Shown here one piece after another: positions 44,001 to 51,247 of a DNA stretch of 64,000 bases; position 1 is the first letter of the stretch, and each line of letters starts with the position of its first letter. Source of the DNA: Adhaeribacter pallidiroseus (lineage in GTDB: Bacteria > Bacteroidota > Bacteroidia > Cytophagales > Hymenobacteraceae). The DNA lies in NCBI RefSeq assembly GCF_003340495.1, contig NZ_QASA01000001.1, positions 62,001-126,000 on the forward strand, given 5' to 3'. Made by a program: the position numbers and the translations under genes. The notes beneath the pieces were generated by a model. That model did no database searches. It was not told the origin of the DNA and saw nothing but the letters and a program-made list of their open reading frames with translations.

Positions 44001-44556
44001 AAACGGTATTACCGCCGCCGCCGAGCAACAAGCCGATGTAGCCGCCAGATTCTTGGCTGGTGATTTCAGTAGCTATTATTCCGGCTCTATTTTCATGAAT
44101 ATCTTAAAATTAGCCGATCTGGATTTGTGTTCCTTGGGACTGGTGGAGGTGCCGGATAATAGCCCGGATTACGAAGAGGTAATCTTCACGGACAAAGCCA
44201 AACGCTATTATAAGAAATGCATTATTCATCAGGATAAGCTGGTTGGGGCTATTCTGATGGGCGATAAAAGTGAATTTGCCGAATTCAAAACGCTCATCGA
44301 AAATAAGATAGAACTCTCAGAAAAACGCATGGAGCTACTCCGGTCCGGTAAACCAATTGCTCCGGTACTGGGTAAGCTGGTGTGCTCCTGCAACAACGTC
44401 GGCGAAGGAAATTTAACCGCCATGGTAAAGGGTGGCTGCACCGATTTCCGGCAACTATGTCAGCAATCCGGTGCCGGTCTAGGCTGCGGTTCCTGCAAAC
44501 CCGAAGTTAAAGCTATTCTGGAACGAGCTCTACCATCCGAACCAGTTTCAGTTTAG
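41029..44556 (+). CDS. nasA: Assimilatory nitrate reductase fused to NADH/FAD reductase
   Basis: A 1175-residue fusion. Residues 1-700 are a bis-MGD molybdoenzyme of the Nas/Nap type: [4Fe-4S] ligands C13, C16, C20 and C48, Mo-ligand C142 in SRLCMSSAV, and a C-terminal dinucleotide-binding domain. Residues about 705-1010 are an FAD/NADH oxidoreductase like NasC (VIIGAGAAAYRF; VIVGGGLLGLELAASL). A BFD-type [2Fe-2S] domain ends the protein (LVCSCNNVGEGN, then CGSCKPEV). Electrons could thus pass from NADH to nitrate within one chain, replacing the separate NasA and NasC of enterobacteria. The ATG at 41029 (after AGAAG) is preferred; a longer frame from 40930 reads through palindromic repeats. 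No export signal is present. Confidence 0.93.
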   Translation: MKKNKSHRFKTTCSYCGVGCGIVVEQDAKGKIRVEGDAEHPVNRGMLCSKGLNLHYVVSDHSDRLLYPEMRWAKNQPRQRVSWDTALDRAAAVFKTIIDKYGPDSVGFYASGQCLTEEYYIVNKLVKGYLGTNNLDTNSRLCMSSAVVGYKMALGEDAVPASYDDIELADCFLIAGANPAWCHPIIYRRLEQHKEQHPEIKVIVVDPRRTQTCALADLHLQINPGTDIILYHAIARYLIEENLIDAAFVQNHTDGFENFKKFVFQTSLEEAAFTCDVPVSDIKLAATYIGNANGFISMWAMGLNQSVIGVDKNLALLNLSLVTGQIGKPGSGPLSLTGQPNAMGGREVGGMANLLSAHRDLANPVHRQEVANYWGVPSVPAQPGLTATEMFQALRDDKLKAVWIICTNPLVSLPDAGLMEEALKKARFVVVQDISNKADTLQYADLVLPAAGWLEKSGTMTNSERRISYLNKVVSPPGEALPDVEILCRFAKKMNFSGFDYKRTDEIYEEHARLTKGTNIDISGLNYEALQEKRSIQWPVPALGHEGTPRLFTDHQFYTPNKRAKILTPATIYNQSEQVSPEFPLILTTGRVRDQWHTMTRTGKVNKLKQHLGKPFLEINPLDAALRDINDGDTVEIFSQRGKVRVNAVVTTDIKTGVIFLPMHWGKILNRDFGRTNNLTNTLVDPKSKEPDFKFSAVQVQKYQKPFEKIVIIGAGAAAYRFINTYREKNLTDDIHVFSQEAHPFYNRVLLPEYLNGHLNWEQLEKFKNGELAKLDVYLHESTGIRCINRIAKTVTDTHGKVHAYDKLIIATGSRAFVPKDVPMELPGIFTMRNRGDADRLKTFLNHQGHVVIVGGGLLGLELAASLREIDIQVSIVQLSSRLMERQLDLISGDLLREHIDEMDVKVYFNDQVQTIFLNKNEPGLVVNLKSGKALPCNAVVYAIGTRPNVELALEAEIACGRGIQVNDYLQTTTDPEIFAMGEVAEFKGVVNGITAAAEQQADVAARFLAGDFSSYYSGSIFMNILKLADLDLCSLGLVEVPDNSPDYEEVIFTDKAKRYYKKCIIHQDKLVGAILMGDKSEFAEFKTLIENKIELSEKRMELLRSGKPIAPVLGKLVCSCNNVGEGNLTAMVKGGCTDFRQLCQQSGAGLGCGSCKPEVKAILERALPSEPVSV

Positions 44557-44574
44557 TTAATTTTTTAAAATTAT

Positions 44575-44722
44575 GCTGGCGCGAGCGTCTTCGCTCGTGT
44601 CTATTATCAGGTAGGCCTCTGGCCGGGCGAACGGTTAAACTTAAATTAGAAGTAAATAATATAAGGTTACTACCGGCCAGAGGCCGAACGATGAACATCA
44701 CGAGCGAGGACGCTCGCGATAG
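44575..44722. repeat. REPIN-like element, copy 2
   Basis: About 148 bases with the same architecture as 37523-37671: GCGAGCGTCTTCGCTCG at the left, GGTAGGCCTCTGGCCGGGC inside it, ACCGGCCAGAGGCCG on the right and CGAGCGAGGACGCTCGC at the right end. The ends agree nearly base for base with copy 1, while the AT-rich centre differs. Confidence 0.75.
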
Positions 44723-44762
44723 GAAAGATGGGAAAGTATTAGCAGGAAAATAGAAAGATTTA

Positions 44763-44820
44763 GAGCATTCAACCTTCCAACCTTAAAACCAAAACAACTT
44801 GTAACCTGCAACTTGCAACC
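44763..44820. repeat. Heptanucleotide-type repeat tract
   Basis: Degenerate seven-base units of the type AACCTTC / AACCTGC / AACTTGC run up to the ATG of the rubredoxin gene. Similar tracts lie at 50694-50757 and 52987-53030. Confidence 0.5.
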
Positions 44821-44824
44821 AAAA

Positions 44825-46282
44825 ATGGAAAAAAGAGATTTAGTCCGGGTATTTGCCCGTGGGGGAGTAGTTTCGCCGGGAGATTTAAAGCAAATTCTGG
44901 CTACCGCCAGCGAGTTTGGGAACGAGGTTATTCATTTCGGGTCGCGGCAGGATATTTTGTTTCCGGTAAGTATTCGCAGCAAAACTATTCTGGATAGTAC
45001 GTTTCAGGCCATTCGCACGGATTATGATTTTGGCGGCAAGCATTACGAGAACATCGTTAGTTCGTACGTAGCTGCCGATATACTACCGGCTACCAGTTGG
45101 CTCCATTCTGATACCTACTTGTATATTCTGGATGATTTTGATAAGTATCGGCCTCAACTGAAAGTAAATATTGCTGATCCCCGGCAAACTTTGGTACCGC
45201 TGTTTACCGGAAATTTGAATTTTGTGGCTTCCAAACAGGAAAATTATTGGTATTTGTACTTGAGTTTACCTGAATTTGGTAAAAAGTTGGTTTGCTGGCC
45301 GGCTTTGGTTTATACCTTTGATGTGGTGCGCACGGTAAAAGCCCTGGAAGCCGTTTACCAGGATCAACCTAATTTACCGGTTACCGGGCTTTTCGACCAG
45401 GCCAATACCCGCATGAAAGCCAACAACCGACCACTACCAGGCGAGTTAGATTTATCTACCGTACCTTTCCCGACTTACGAAGGCATGAACAAAATGGCTG
45501 GCGATAAATACTGGCTGGGGTTGTACTGGCGCAATAATCAATATACCATTAACTTTTTGCAGGCACTCTGCGATTTATGTGTGCAAACCAATATCGGTAA
45601 AATCAGCATTACGCCTTGGAAATCATTTATTATTAAAGGAATTGCCGAACGGGATAAAATAAAATTTGAAAAACTGCTGGGTAAATTCGGGATAAACATG
45701 CGGCATTCGTCGCTGGAACTCAACTGGCACTTGCCGGTACTCGACGAAGAAGCTTTGCAATTAAAACGGTACCTGGTACGCACCTTCGACCAGAACGACA
45801 TTAGCACCGAAGGCTTAACGTTCGCGATTAAAACGGTACCGATGATGCTATTTACTTCCATCGTGATCGAGAAAAATCCGGCTTCGAAGTATTCGGATAA
45901 ATACGAACTGCTGCCCACTTACAATGTGCTGTACTGCCGCGATTTTAACCCGAACAAACGCGATTACCAGACTTACGCCAAAGATGTACTACAGGAAGAT
46001 CTGGCACCTTTGCTCATGGAGTTAAGCCGCTTGTACTACGAGCAATTAGATTACGAACCCGAAGTAAAAGTTACTAAACCGGCCGTGGAGCAAAAATCGT
46101 TACACCCGGTTTACCAATGTTCGCATTGCTTAACGGTTTACGATCAAACTTTCGGTGATGAAACTGCGGGGGTTTCGGCTGGAGTCACTTTTGAAGAATT
46201 GCCGCAATCTTACGTTTGTTCGCTGTGCGAAGCGCCTAAAAAAGAGTTTGTAAAGCTGCATTTAGAGAAGGCGGCGCATTAA
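44825..46282 (+). CDS. Sulfite-reductase-like fold fused to rubredoxin
   Basis: A 485-residue cytoplasmic protein. Residues about 5-60 (RVFARGGVVSPGDLKQI) and about 255-320 (KISITPWKSFIIKGI) resemble the two ferredoxin-like half-domains of nitrite/sulfite reductases. The C-x5-C / C-x3-C siroheme-4Fe-4S ligands are absent. The C-terminus (about 428-480) is a rubredoxin with C432-x2-C435 and C465-x2-C468. The gene follows the nitrate reductase fusion on the same strand. It is probably an electron carrier or partner in nitrate or nitrite reduction; no function has been shown. A TTG at 44813 is also in frame, but the ATG at 44825 is better placed. Confidence 0.82.
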   Translation: MEKRDLVRVFARGGVVSPGDLKQILATASEFGNEVIHFGSRQDILFPVSIRSKTILDSTFQAIRTDYDFGGKHYENIVSSYVAADILPATSWLHSDTYLYILDDFDKYRPQLKVNIADPRQTLVPLFTGNLNFVASKQENYWYLYLSLPEFGKKLVCWPALVYTFDVVRTVKALEAVYQDQPNLPVTGLFDQANTRMKANNRPLPGELDLSTVPFPTYEGMNKMAGDKYWLGLYWRNNQYTINFLQALCDLCVQTNIGKISITPWKSFIIKGIAERDKIKFEKLLGKFGINMRHSSLELNWHLPVLDEEALQLKRYLVRTFDQNDISTEGLTFAIKTVPMMLFTSIVIEKNPASKYSDKYELLPTYNVLYCRDFNPNKRDYQTYAKDVLQEDLAPLLMELSRLYYEQLDYEPEVKVTKPAVEQKSLHPVYQCSHCLTVYDQTFGDETAGVSAGVTFEELPQSYVCSLCEAPKKEFVKLHLEKAAH

Positions 46283-46298
46283 AAATTTAAAAATTTCT

Positions 46299-47177
46299 TC
46301 ATTTTATTTCCAGGTAACCACCTTGCTCTAAAATATGATACCGGTCTTGCAGAGGTTTCGAAAGTCTTATTTTTACTTCGGCTGGGTAGCCTTTGGCCCA
46401 GAACCGATCTCGTTCATCGTAAGTCATGGTGCTGTGGTGCTGGGGTAAAATATAGCTTGGCGAAAGCCGGTTTATCAGCATTACGGAGTTATCGATGTAT
46501 GTATTATGTTCGGTAGGGGAGAAAAAGAGTACATCAATTTTTTCCTGAAAAAGCTGATCTTCCAGTAAAACCGAATCGCCGGGTTGGAGAAAGCGTTTGC
46601 CGCCAATGGTTATTACGTAACCACAATCCTGTAAATTAGCTTCGAAATACACCGCGAAATTAGCGTTGCCATGAATGGCCCGGATGGGTTCTATTTTGGC
46701 ACCGAGTAGTTCAAAAGGCTCTCTTGGTTTCGCTACCCGAATCCGTTCCTGCGGTATTCCTAATTCCTGAGCAGTTTTCAAACAACTCTCTGGCAGCACA
46801 AAAATGCATTTCGAATTTTTTATAAATATTTTGGCGGTTTTGGGATCAAAATGGTCGCTGTGCGCGTGAGTAACCAAATAAATATCCAGTTCCGGAGCAA
46901 TCTCCAGCGCAGAAACCGGAGTTGGTGCACTTCTGCCACCATATTCCAAAGCTAAATCGGTACTAATCAATAAATCTCCTGATTTAATTAACCAGCCATT
47001 GTGCCCGGTCCACCAAATAGCCGTTCCGGTGGTATGTTTTTTAATTTGCTCCAAGATAGATTTGGATGGACTAGGACCAGCAGTTTTAGAAGGCTTTCCG
47101 GTTTGACCGTAGCCAGTTGTTCTAAAACCACATAGTAGTAGCAGCAACACGAAACCAAGTGTAAAAAAATCTTTCAT
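46299..47177 (-). CDS. Exported MBL-fold hydrolase, UlaG-like
   Basis: A 292-residue metallo-beta-lactamase-fold protein with an N-terminal signal peptide (FFTLGFVLLLLLCGF). The metal motif THAHSDHFDPKTA is present near residue 102, with further ligands in IRAIHGNANF, QPGDSVL and ILPQHHST. It matches the UlaG/L-ascorbate-lactonase-like branch, but the export signal differs from cytoplasmic UlaG. It converges on the rubredoxin gene (16 bases between stops) and is probably unrelated to nitrate use. Substrate unknown. Confidence 0.82.
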   Translation of the reverse strand: MKDFFTLGFVLLLLLCGFRTTGYGQTGKPSKTAGPSPSKSILEQIKKHTTGTAIWWTGHNGWLIKSGDLLISTDLALEYGGRSAPTPVSALEIAPELDIYLVTHAHSDHFDPKTAKIFIKNSKCIFVLPESCLKTAQELGIPQERIRVAKPREPFELLGAKIEPIRAIHGNANFAVYFEANLQDCGYVITIGGKRFLQPGDSVLLEDQLFQEKIDVLFFSPTEHNTYIDNSVMLINRLSPSYILPQHHSTMTYDERDRFWAKGYPAEVKIRLSKPLQDRYHILEQGGYLEIK

Positions 47178-47397
47178 AAAATCCGGATTAAAATGTAGCT
47201 ATTAAGGTGTAGCAGGTGAGGGGCATTTACATTTTCTAAAATTAATATTACCAGGGAGATTTAAAAATAAGACAGGTCACTGTTAAATGAACAAAGCAGT
47301 GCTTATTTTAAATCAGACCTAACTATAAGTAAAGCTCCGGTTTCAAACTTTCTCAATTCACCAAAATTTGTTTAAGTTAGAGCCTTTTTTAAGGTTT

Positions 47398-48609
47398 ATG
47401 ATAACAGTCGACGAAGCTTTTGCCCGAATAATTGCCCAAAAAATAGAGCTGCCCGTTACCGAGCTGAGCCTGGAAGAAGCTGTTGGAAAAGTACTGGGTG
47501 AACCTATCTACGCGGACCGGGATTTTCCACCGTACCACCGCGTAACCATGGATGGCATTGCCATTCGGTATGAGGCTTACCAGGCCGGCGAAGATACGTT
47601 TCGGGTGGAAGGCCTGCAACTAGCGGGCGCGCCTGCCCAAACCTTAACCAGCAAAGATGAGTGCCTGGAAGTAATGACCGGCGCCATTTTACCCAAAAAC
47701 ACGGATACGGTAATCCGCTACGAAGATGTAAGTATAACCGAACGCCGGGGAAAACGTTACGCGCATATTTTAGCCGCGCCCAAAATGCGGCTCCAGAATG
47801 TACACCAGCAAGGTTCCGACCGGCGCGCCACCGATTTACTGATTCCGGAAGGCACTATTTTATCTCCCGCCGAAATAGCCGTGGCCGCTTCGGTTGGTAA
47901 ATCGAGTTTAAAAGTTGCCGAAGCGCCTCGGGTAGCCATTATCTCTACCGGCGATGAGTTGGTGGAAGTTACCCAAACGCCTTTACCGCACCAAATTCGT
48001 AAATCGAACAGCTATATGTTGCAGGCTGCCCTGCGCGAACAAGGCGTAACCGCCGATGTGTTTCATTTAGCCGATGATAAAGCTTTATTATTAAATGAAC
48101 TGTCGGAAAAATTAAAAAAATATGCGGTGCTGGTGTTGAGCGGCGGCGTCAGTAAAGGCAAAGCCGATTATATACCGGAGATATTGCAGGAGTTAGGCGT
48201 AGAACAACTGTTTCACGAGGTAGCGCAACGGCCCGGGAAGCCGTTTTGGTTCGGGAAACACGCAGCAGGGCCGGTGGTTTTTGCCTTGCCGGGTAATCCG
48301 GTTTCTACGTTTGTTTGTTATTATAAATACATCCAGCCCTGGTTGCGGACTGTTCTGGGAGCCGCGCCCGCCTGGAACTTGCAAGCGCATTTAACTACCG
48401 AAGTCACTTTTAATCCCAAGCTGACTTATTTTTTACCAGTAAAAATTTTTATTACCGCCAACGGCATCTGGCGGGCGCAACCCATTACGATTGGCGGTTC
48501 CGGCGATTTTGCCGGTTTGCTGGCAGCCGATGGATTTCTGGAACTTCCCCCCGACCAAATGAAATTTTCGGCGGGTGAATCCTTTCCGTTGATTTGTTTT
48601 AGAGGGTAA
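47398..48609 (+). CDS. moeA: Molybdopterin molybdotransferase MoeA
   Basis: A 403-residue enzyme that inserts molybdate into adenylated molybdopterin. Family motifs seen: DRDFPPYHRVTMDGIAI near 43, MTGAILPKNTDTVIRYE near 98, ISTGDELVEV near 186, LSGGVSKGKADYI near 248, RPGKPFWFG near 280 and ALPGNPVSTFVCYY near 298. A TTG at 47368 is also in frame, but the ATG at 47398 is preceded by AAGG and starts the typical MITVDEAFARI. It supplies the cofactor for the nitrate reductase encoded upstream. No MogA/MoaB is in the window. Confidence 0.94.
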   Translation: MITVDEAFARIIAQKIELPVTELSLEEAVGKVLGEPIYADRDFPPYHRVTMDGIAIRYEAYQAGEDTFRVEGLQLAGAPAQTLTSKDECLEVMTGAILPKNTDTVIRYEDVSITERRGKRYAHILAAPKMRLQNVHQQGSDRRATDLLIPEGTILSPAEIAVAASVGKSSLKVAEAPRVAIISTGDELVEVTQTPLPHQIRKSNSYMLQAALREQGVTADVFHLADDKALLLNELSEKLKKYAVLVLSGGVSKGKADYIPEILQELGVEQLFHEVAQRPGKPFWFGKHAAGPVVFALPGNPVSTFVCYYKYIQPWLRTVLGAAPAWNLQAHLTTEVTFNPKLTYFLPVKIFITANGIWRAQPITIGGSGDFAGLLAADGFLELPPDQMKFSAGESFPLICFRG

Positions 48610-48926
48610 GTAATAGACACAAGTATCAAGACGCTAGTATCAAGACTAAATACACCTATTTACGTGTAAATTAAATAGGTTAGTGATCTACTTTGAAAAT
48701 ACGCGTGTATCTTTCATTTCGTCCTTTTACTTAGATCTCAAATTTTTAAATGATTTTCTTTCCCGCTGGTAAAAATTAAAGCTGGTTCTTAAATGAAGAT
48801 AACTGATCTGCTATGCTGTTGAACTTATCGGAAATTTTAAAAATGGGCGCAAGGGATGCCTTTAAATCCAGAATTTATTAGTTAAAATGCAGTATTGTTT
48901 TACGCTTCTAATCTATTCCGAAAAAG
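48610..48926. other. Intergenic region after moeA
   Basis: No gene is seen. It holds a direct repeat of AGTATCAAGAC (about 48632-48658) and a perfect inverted pair ACCTATTTA (48654-48662) / TAAATAGGT (48672-48680). Confidence 0.4.
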
Positions 48927-49865
48927 ATGACCTTACCCAAAAATAATTCTAACTTTTTAACCAGTATCACCGATAGAAGGGCCTTTCTATCTTCCTTAAC
49001 CAAAGCCGTGGGAGCTTCGGTATTACTAACCAGCCCGTTCGTTTCTCAGGCCGAAATTTTAAATTCTCCGCCGCAATCGTATACGGTAAAGCAAATTATT
49101 GATTTATTCTTAAAGGAAATACCGGAAGCGCCTTTCGAGAAAACCGTAGATACGCTAAAATCGGGCAGTATGGATATTAAAGTTACCGGCATTGTCACGA
49201 CGATGTTCGCTACCGTGGAAGTAATCCGGAAGGCCATCGACTTAAAAGCTAACTTCATTATTGCGCACGAGCCCACTTTTTATAGCCACCAGGATGATAC
49301 TGATTGGCTGCAAAAAGACGAGGTATACCAGTACAAAGCTGATTTGCTAAAGCAGCACAACATCGCCGTTTGGCGTAACCACGATTACCTGCATACCCAT
49401 AAACCCGACGGCGTCATGGCCGGACTTGTAGCGGCTTTAAGCTGGCAAAAATACGTTCAACCCGAATCTTCGGCCCGTTTTGTATTACCGGCTACTTTTT
49501 TTAAAGATGTAGTGGCTCACGTAAAATCTAAGTTAAATATCCAGATGGTACGCTACCTGGGAGAGCCTACGCAATCCTGCCGGAAAGTATTGCTTTTGCC
49601 CGGAGCCTCTGGCGCCAAAAGACATATCGCGGAAATAGAAAAGGAGAAGCCCGATGTCGTGTTGGTGGGCGAAGCGCAGGAATGGGAAACCGTAGAATAC
49701 GTGCGCGATGCCCGGGCCAAAGGCGATAAAATTTCGCTGGTATTACTGGGGCACGCCGTGAGCGAAGAGCCCGGCGCCGAATGGATGGCTACATGGCTTA
49801 AATCGAAGGTGCCTGGTCTTAAAGTAATGCACGTGGTATCCAAGAATCCGCTGTCTTTTATGTAG
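48927..49865 (+). CDS. Nif3-like dinuclear metal protein with Tat-type signal
   Basis: A 312-residue Nif3 / NGG1p-interacting-factor-3 family protein. Metal-site patterns are visible as IIAHEPTFYSH (about 110-120), WRNHDYLHTHKPDGVMAGL (about 150-168) and LGHAVSEEPGAEW near the end. The N-terminus has DRRAFLSSLTKAVGASVLLT, a twin-arginine signal; most Nif3 proteins are cytoplasmic, so an exported form is unusual. Family members are often annotated as hydrolases or GTP cyclohydrolase-like without firm proof. It stands alone between moeA and the minus-strand small gene. Confidence 0.83.
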   Translation: MTLPKNNSNFLTSITDRRAFLSSLTKAVGASVLLTSPFVSQAEILNSPPQSYTVKQIIDLFLKEIPEAPFEKTVDTLKSGSMDIKVTGIVTTMFATVEVIRKAIDLKANFIIAHEPTFYSHQDDTDWLQKDEVYQYKADLLKQHNIAVWRNHDYLHTHKPDGVMAGLVAALSWQKYVQPESSARFVLPATFFKDVVAHVKSKLNIQMVRYLGEPTQSCRKVLLLPGASGAKRHIAEIEKEKPDVVLVGEAQEWETVEYVRDARAKGDKISLVLLGHAVSEEPGAEWMATWLKSKVPGLKVMHVVSKNPLSFM

Positions 49866-50179
49866 GTTTTTTAAATTTTAGCTGAGTTGATGGCTATTAT
49901 ACCTGCTTGAATTTAATGCCGGCAGTCTAAATCTTTTTCTACTACATTTCTGGCGCAAGTCTTAGCGGAGCGAGACTTGTGCCGAACAGACACCGGTCAG
50001 TCTCTAGACTGACGTATGGTTTTATTATTTTGCCAGTCGGGATACTGGCTTTTGTTTCTTAAGCACAAGTGACGCTTCGCTGAACACTTGCGCCAGCTTG
50101 AGTTGAATATGTTAAAATAATTAGAATATCGTCAATATTTTACAAATCGAATAACGAACAACTCATAACGACCAACTAC
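49866..50179. other. Intergenic region with REPIN-like copy 3
   Basis: Nothing but the inverted-repeat element at 49950-50096 and AT-rich flanks was found between the two convergent genes. Confidence 0.5.
49950..50096. repeat. REPIN-like element, diverged copy 3
   Basis: About 147 bases. The outer ends CTGGCGCAAGT and ACTTGCGCCAG are perfect inverted copies. Inner hairpins are CAGTCTCTAGACTG and CCAGTCGGGATACTGG. Length and layout match copies 1 and 2, and all begin CTGGCGC, but the sequence has diverged. Confidence 0.6.
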
Positions 50180-50503
50180 TTAGTGCCGGCATTCTAAATC
50201 TTTTTCCACGACAATTCTCAGCTGTTTCTCATTGCCTAAATCAATCAGGTCATCAAACCCGATTAAATCGGTGTCGGTCCATTTCTGGGCCATTAATTCC
50301 GGAATAGAAATCGTAATAACATTGTCGGAAAAACGTACGCTAACTTCTTTGCCGGAAGTTTGTTGTAAAATATAGCGCAAGGCATTGGTTTCATCGGGGC
50401 TGAACAAGATGGTTTCTGCTACCTGACCCGTGTCTGCAAATTGAATTACCTCTGCTTCGGAAAGGCGCAAACGCAAACTGTTTCCCTGAATTCTTAGTTT
50501 CAT
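50180..50503 (-). CDS. Conserved small protein of unknown function
   Basis: A 107-residue soluble protein. It begins MKLRIQGNSLRLRLSEAEV and contains a beta-rich segment with FSPDETNALRYIL and VRFSDNVITISIPELMAQKW. No known catalytic motif or cysteine pair is seen (one Cys, near the C-terminus). It sits just before moaC on the opposite strand. I recall similar proteins near molybdenum cofactor genes in this phylum, but the role is unknown. Confidence 0.7.
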   Translation of the reverse strand: MKLRIQGNSLRLRLSEAEVIQFADTGQVAETILFSPDETNALRYILQQTSGKEVSVRFSDNVITISIPELMAQKWTDTDLIGFDDLIDLGNEKQLRIVVEKDLECRH

Positions 50504-50693
50504 AGTGTATTAGGCAATGGTCCATAGTTCACAGACCATAGATTTATGATTAAATTTGTTTTAGTTTAGAGCCTACCATCCGGTAGATAATAGGGCAAAT
50601 TTATTATTCAACTTTTAGATTAGTAAGTAAGATATTTACGACTTGCTTTAGCAAACGTACAATGTATTAGGGAAAACATACAACCAAGATAAT

Positions 50694-50757
50694 CTTTTAA
50701 CTTTACAACTTTCCAATTTTTCAACCAACTTGCAACCTGTAACCTGCAATTTTCAAC
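50694..50757. repeat. Heptanucleotide-type repeat tract before moaC
   Basis: Units such as AACTTTCC, AACTTGC, AACCTGT and AACCTGC follow each other up to the moaC ATG. The tract resembles 44763-44820 closely. Confidence 0.5.
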
Positions 50758-50761
50758 CAAA

Positions 50762-51247
50762 ATGGAACCAGAGAAAACTTTTTCGCACCTGGATGCGGCC
50801 GGTAATCCGGCCATGGTAGATGTGAGCGCGAAAAGCGAAACCAAAAGAACCGCTGTGGCCCAAAGCATTGTCGTGTTGGGCGACGAAATTATGCAGCATC
50901 TTACTAACGGCGAAATTCAAACGAAGAAAGGTCCGGTATTTCAAACGGCGATTATTGCCGGTACCATGGGTGCCAAAAAAACTTCGGACTTGATTCCCTT
51001 GTGTCACCCCTTGGGTTTGGAAAGTTGTAAATTCCAGATTCAGGTAAACGAAGCCAACGAAGTAGTAATTCAATGTATAGCCAGCTTAACCGGTAAAACC
51101 GGGGTAGAAATGGAAGCGTTGACCGGGGCCAGTGTAGCGGCCTTAACGATTTACGATATGTGCAAAGCTTTTTCGCACGACATTGTTATTAAAGAAACCC
51201 GATTAATCAGTAAAACCGGAGGTAAAAGTGACTACACTGGCAAATAA
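50762..51247 (+). CDS. moaC: Cyclic pyranopterin monophosphate synthase MoaC
   Basis: A 161-residue enzyme of molybdopterin synthesis that makes cyclic pyranopterin monophosphate from the MoaA product. The family motifs MVDVSAKSETKRTAVA (about 18-33), LIPLCHPLGLESCKFQ (about 78-93) and GVEMEALTGASVAALTIYDM (about 118-137) are present, including the conserved D-M-C-K-A segment. It overlaps the mobA-like gene by 20 bases. Confidence 0.95.
   Translation: MEPEKTFSHLDAAGNPAMVDVSAKSETKRTAVAQSIVVLGDEIMQHLTNGEIQTKKGPVFQTAIIAGTMGAKKTSDLIPLCHPLGLESCKFQIQVNEANEVVIQCIASLTGKTGVEMEALTGASVAALTIYDMCKAFSHDIVIKETRLISKTGGKSDYTGK

Noticed and set aside
37501-44722. Composite transposon around the nitrate genes
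   Set aside because: The flanking elements are short palindromes without transposase, and no target-site duplication is visible.
50753-51073. 106-codon reading frame opposite moaC
   Set aside because: It is antisense to a well-supported gene and has no family features.
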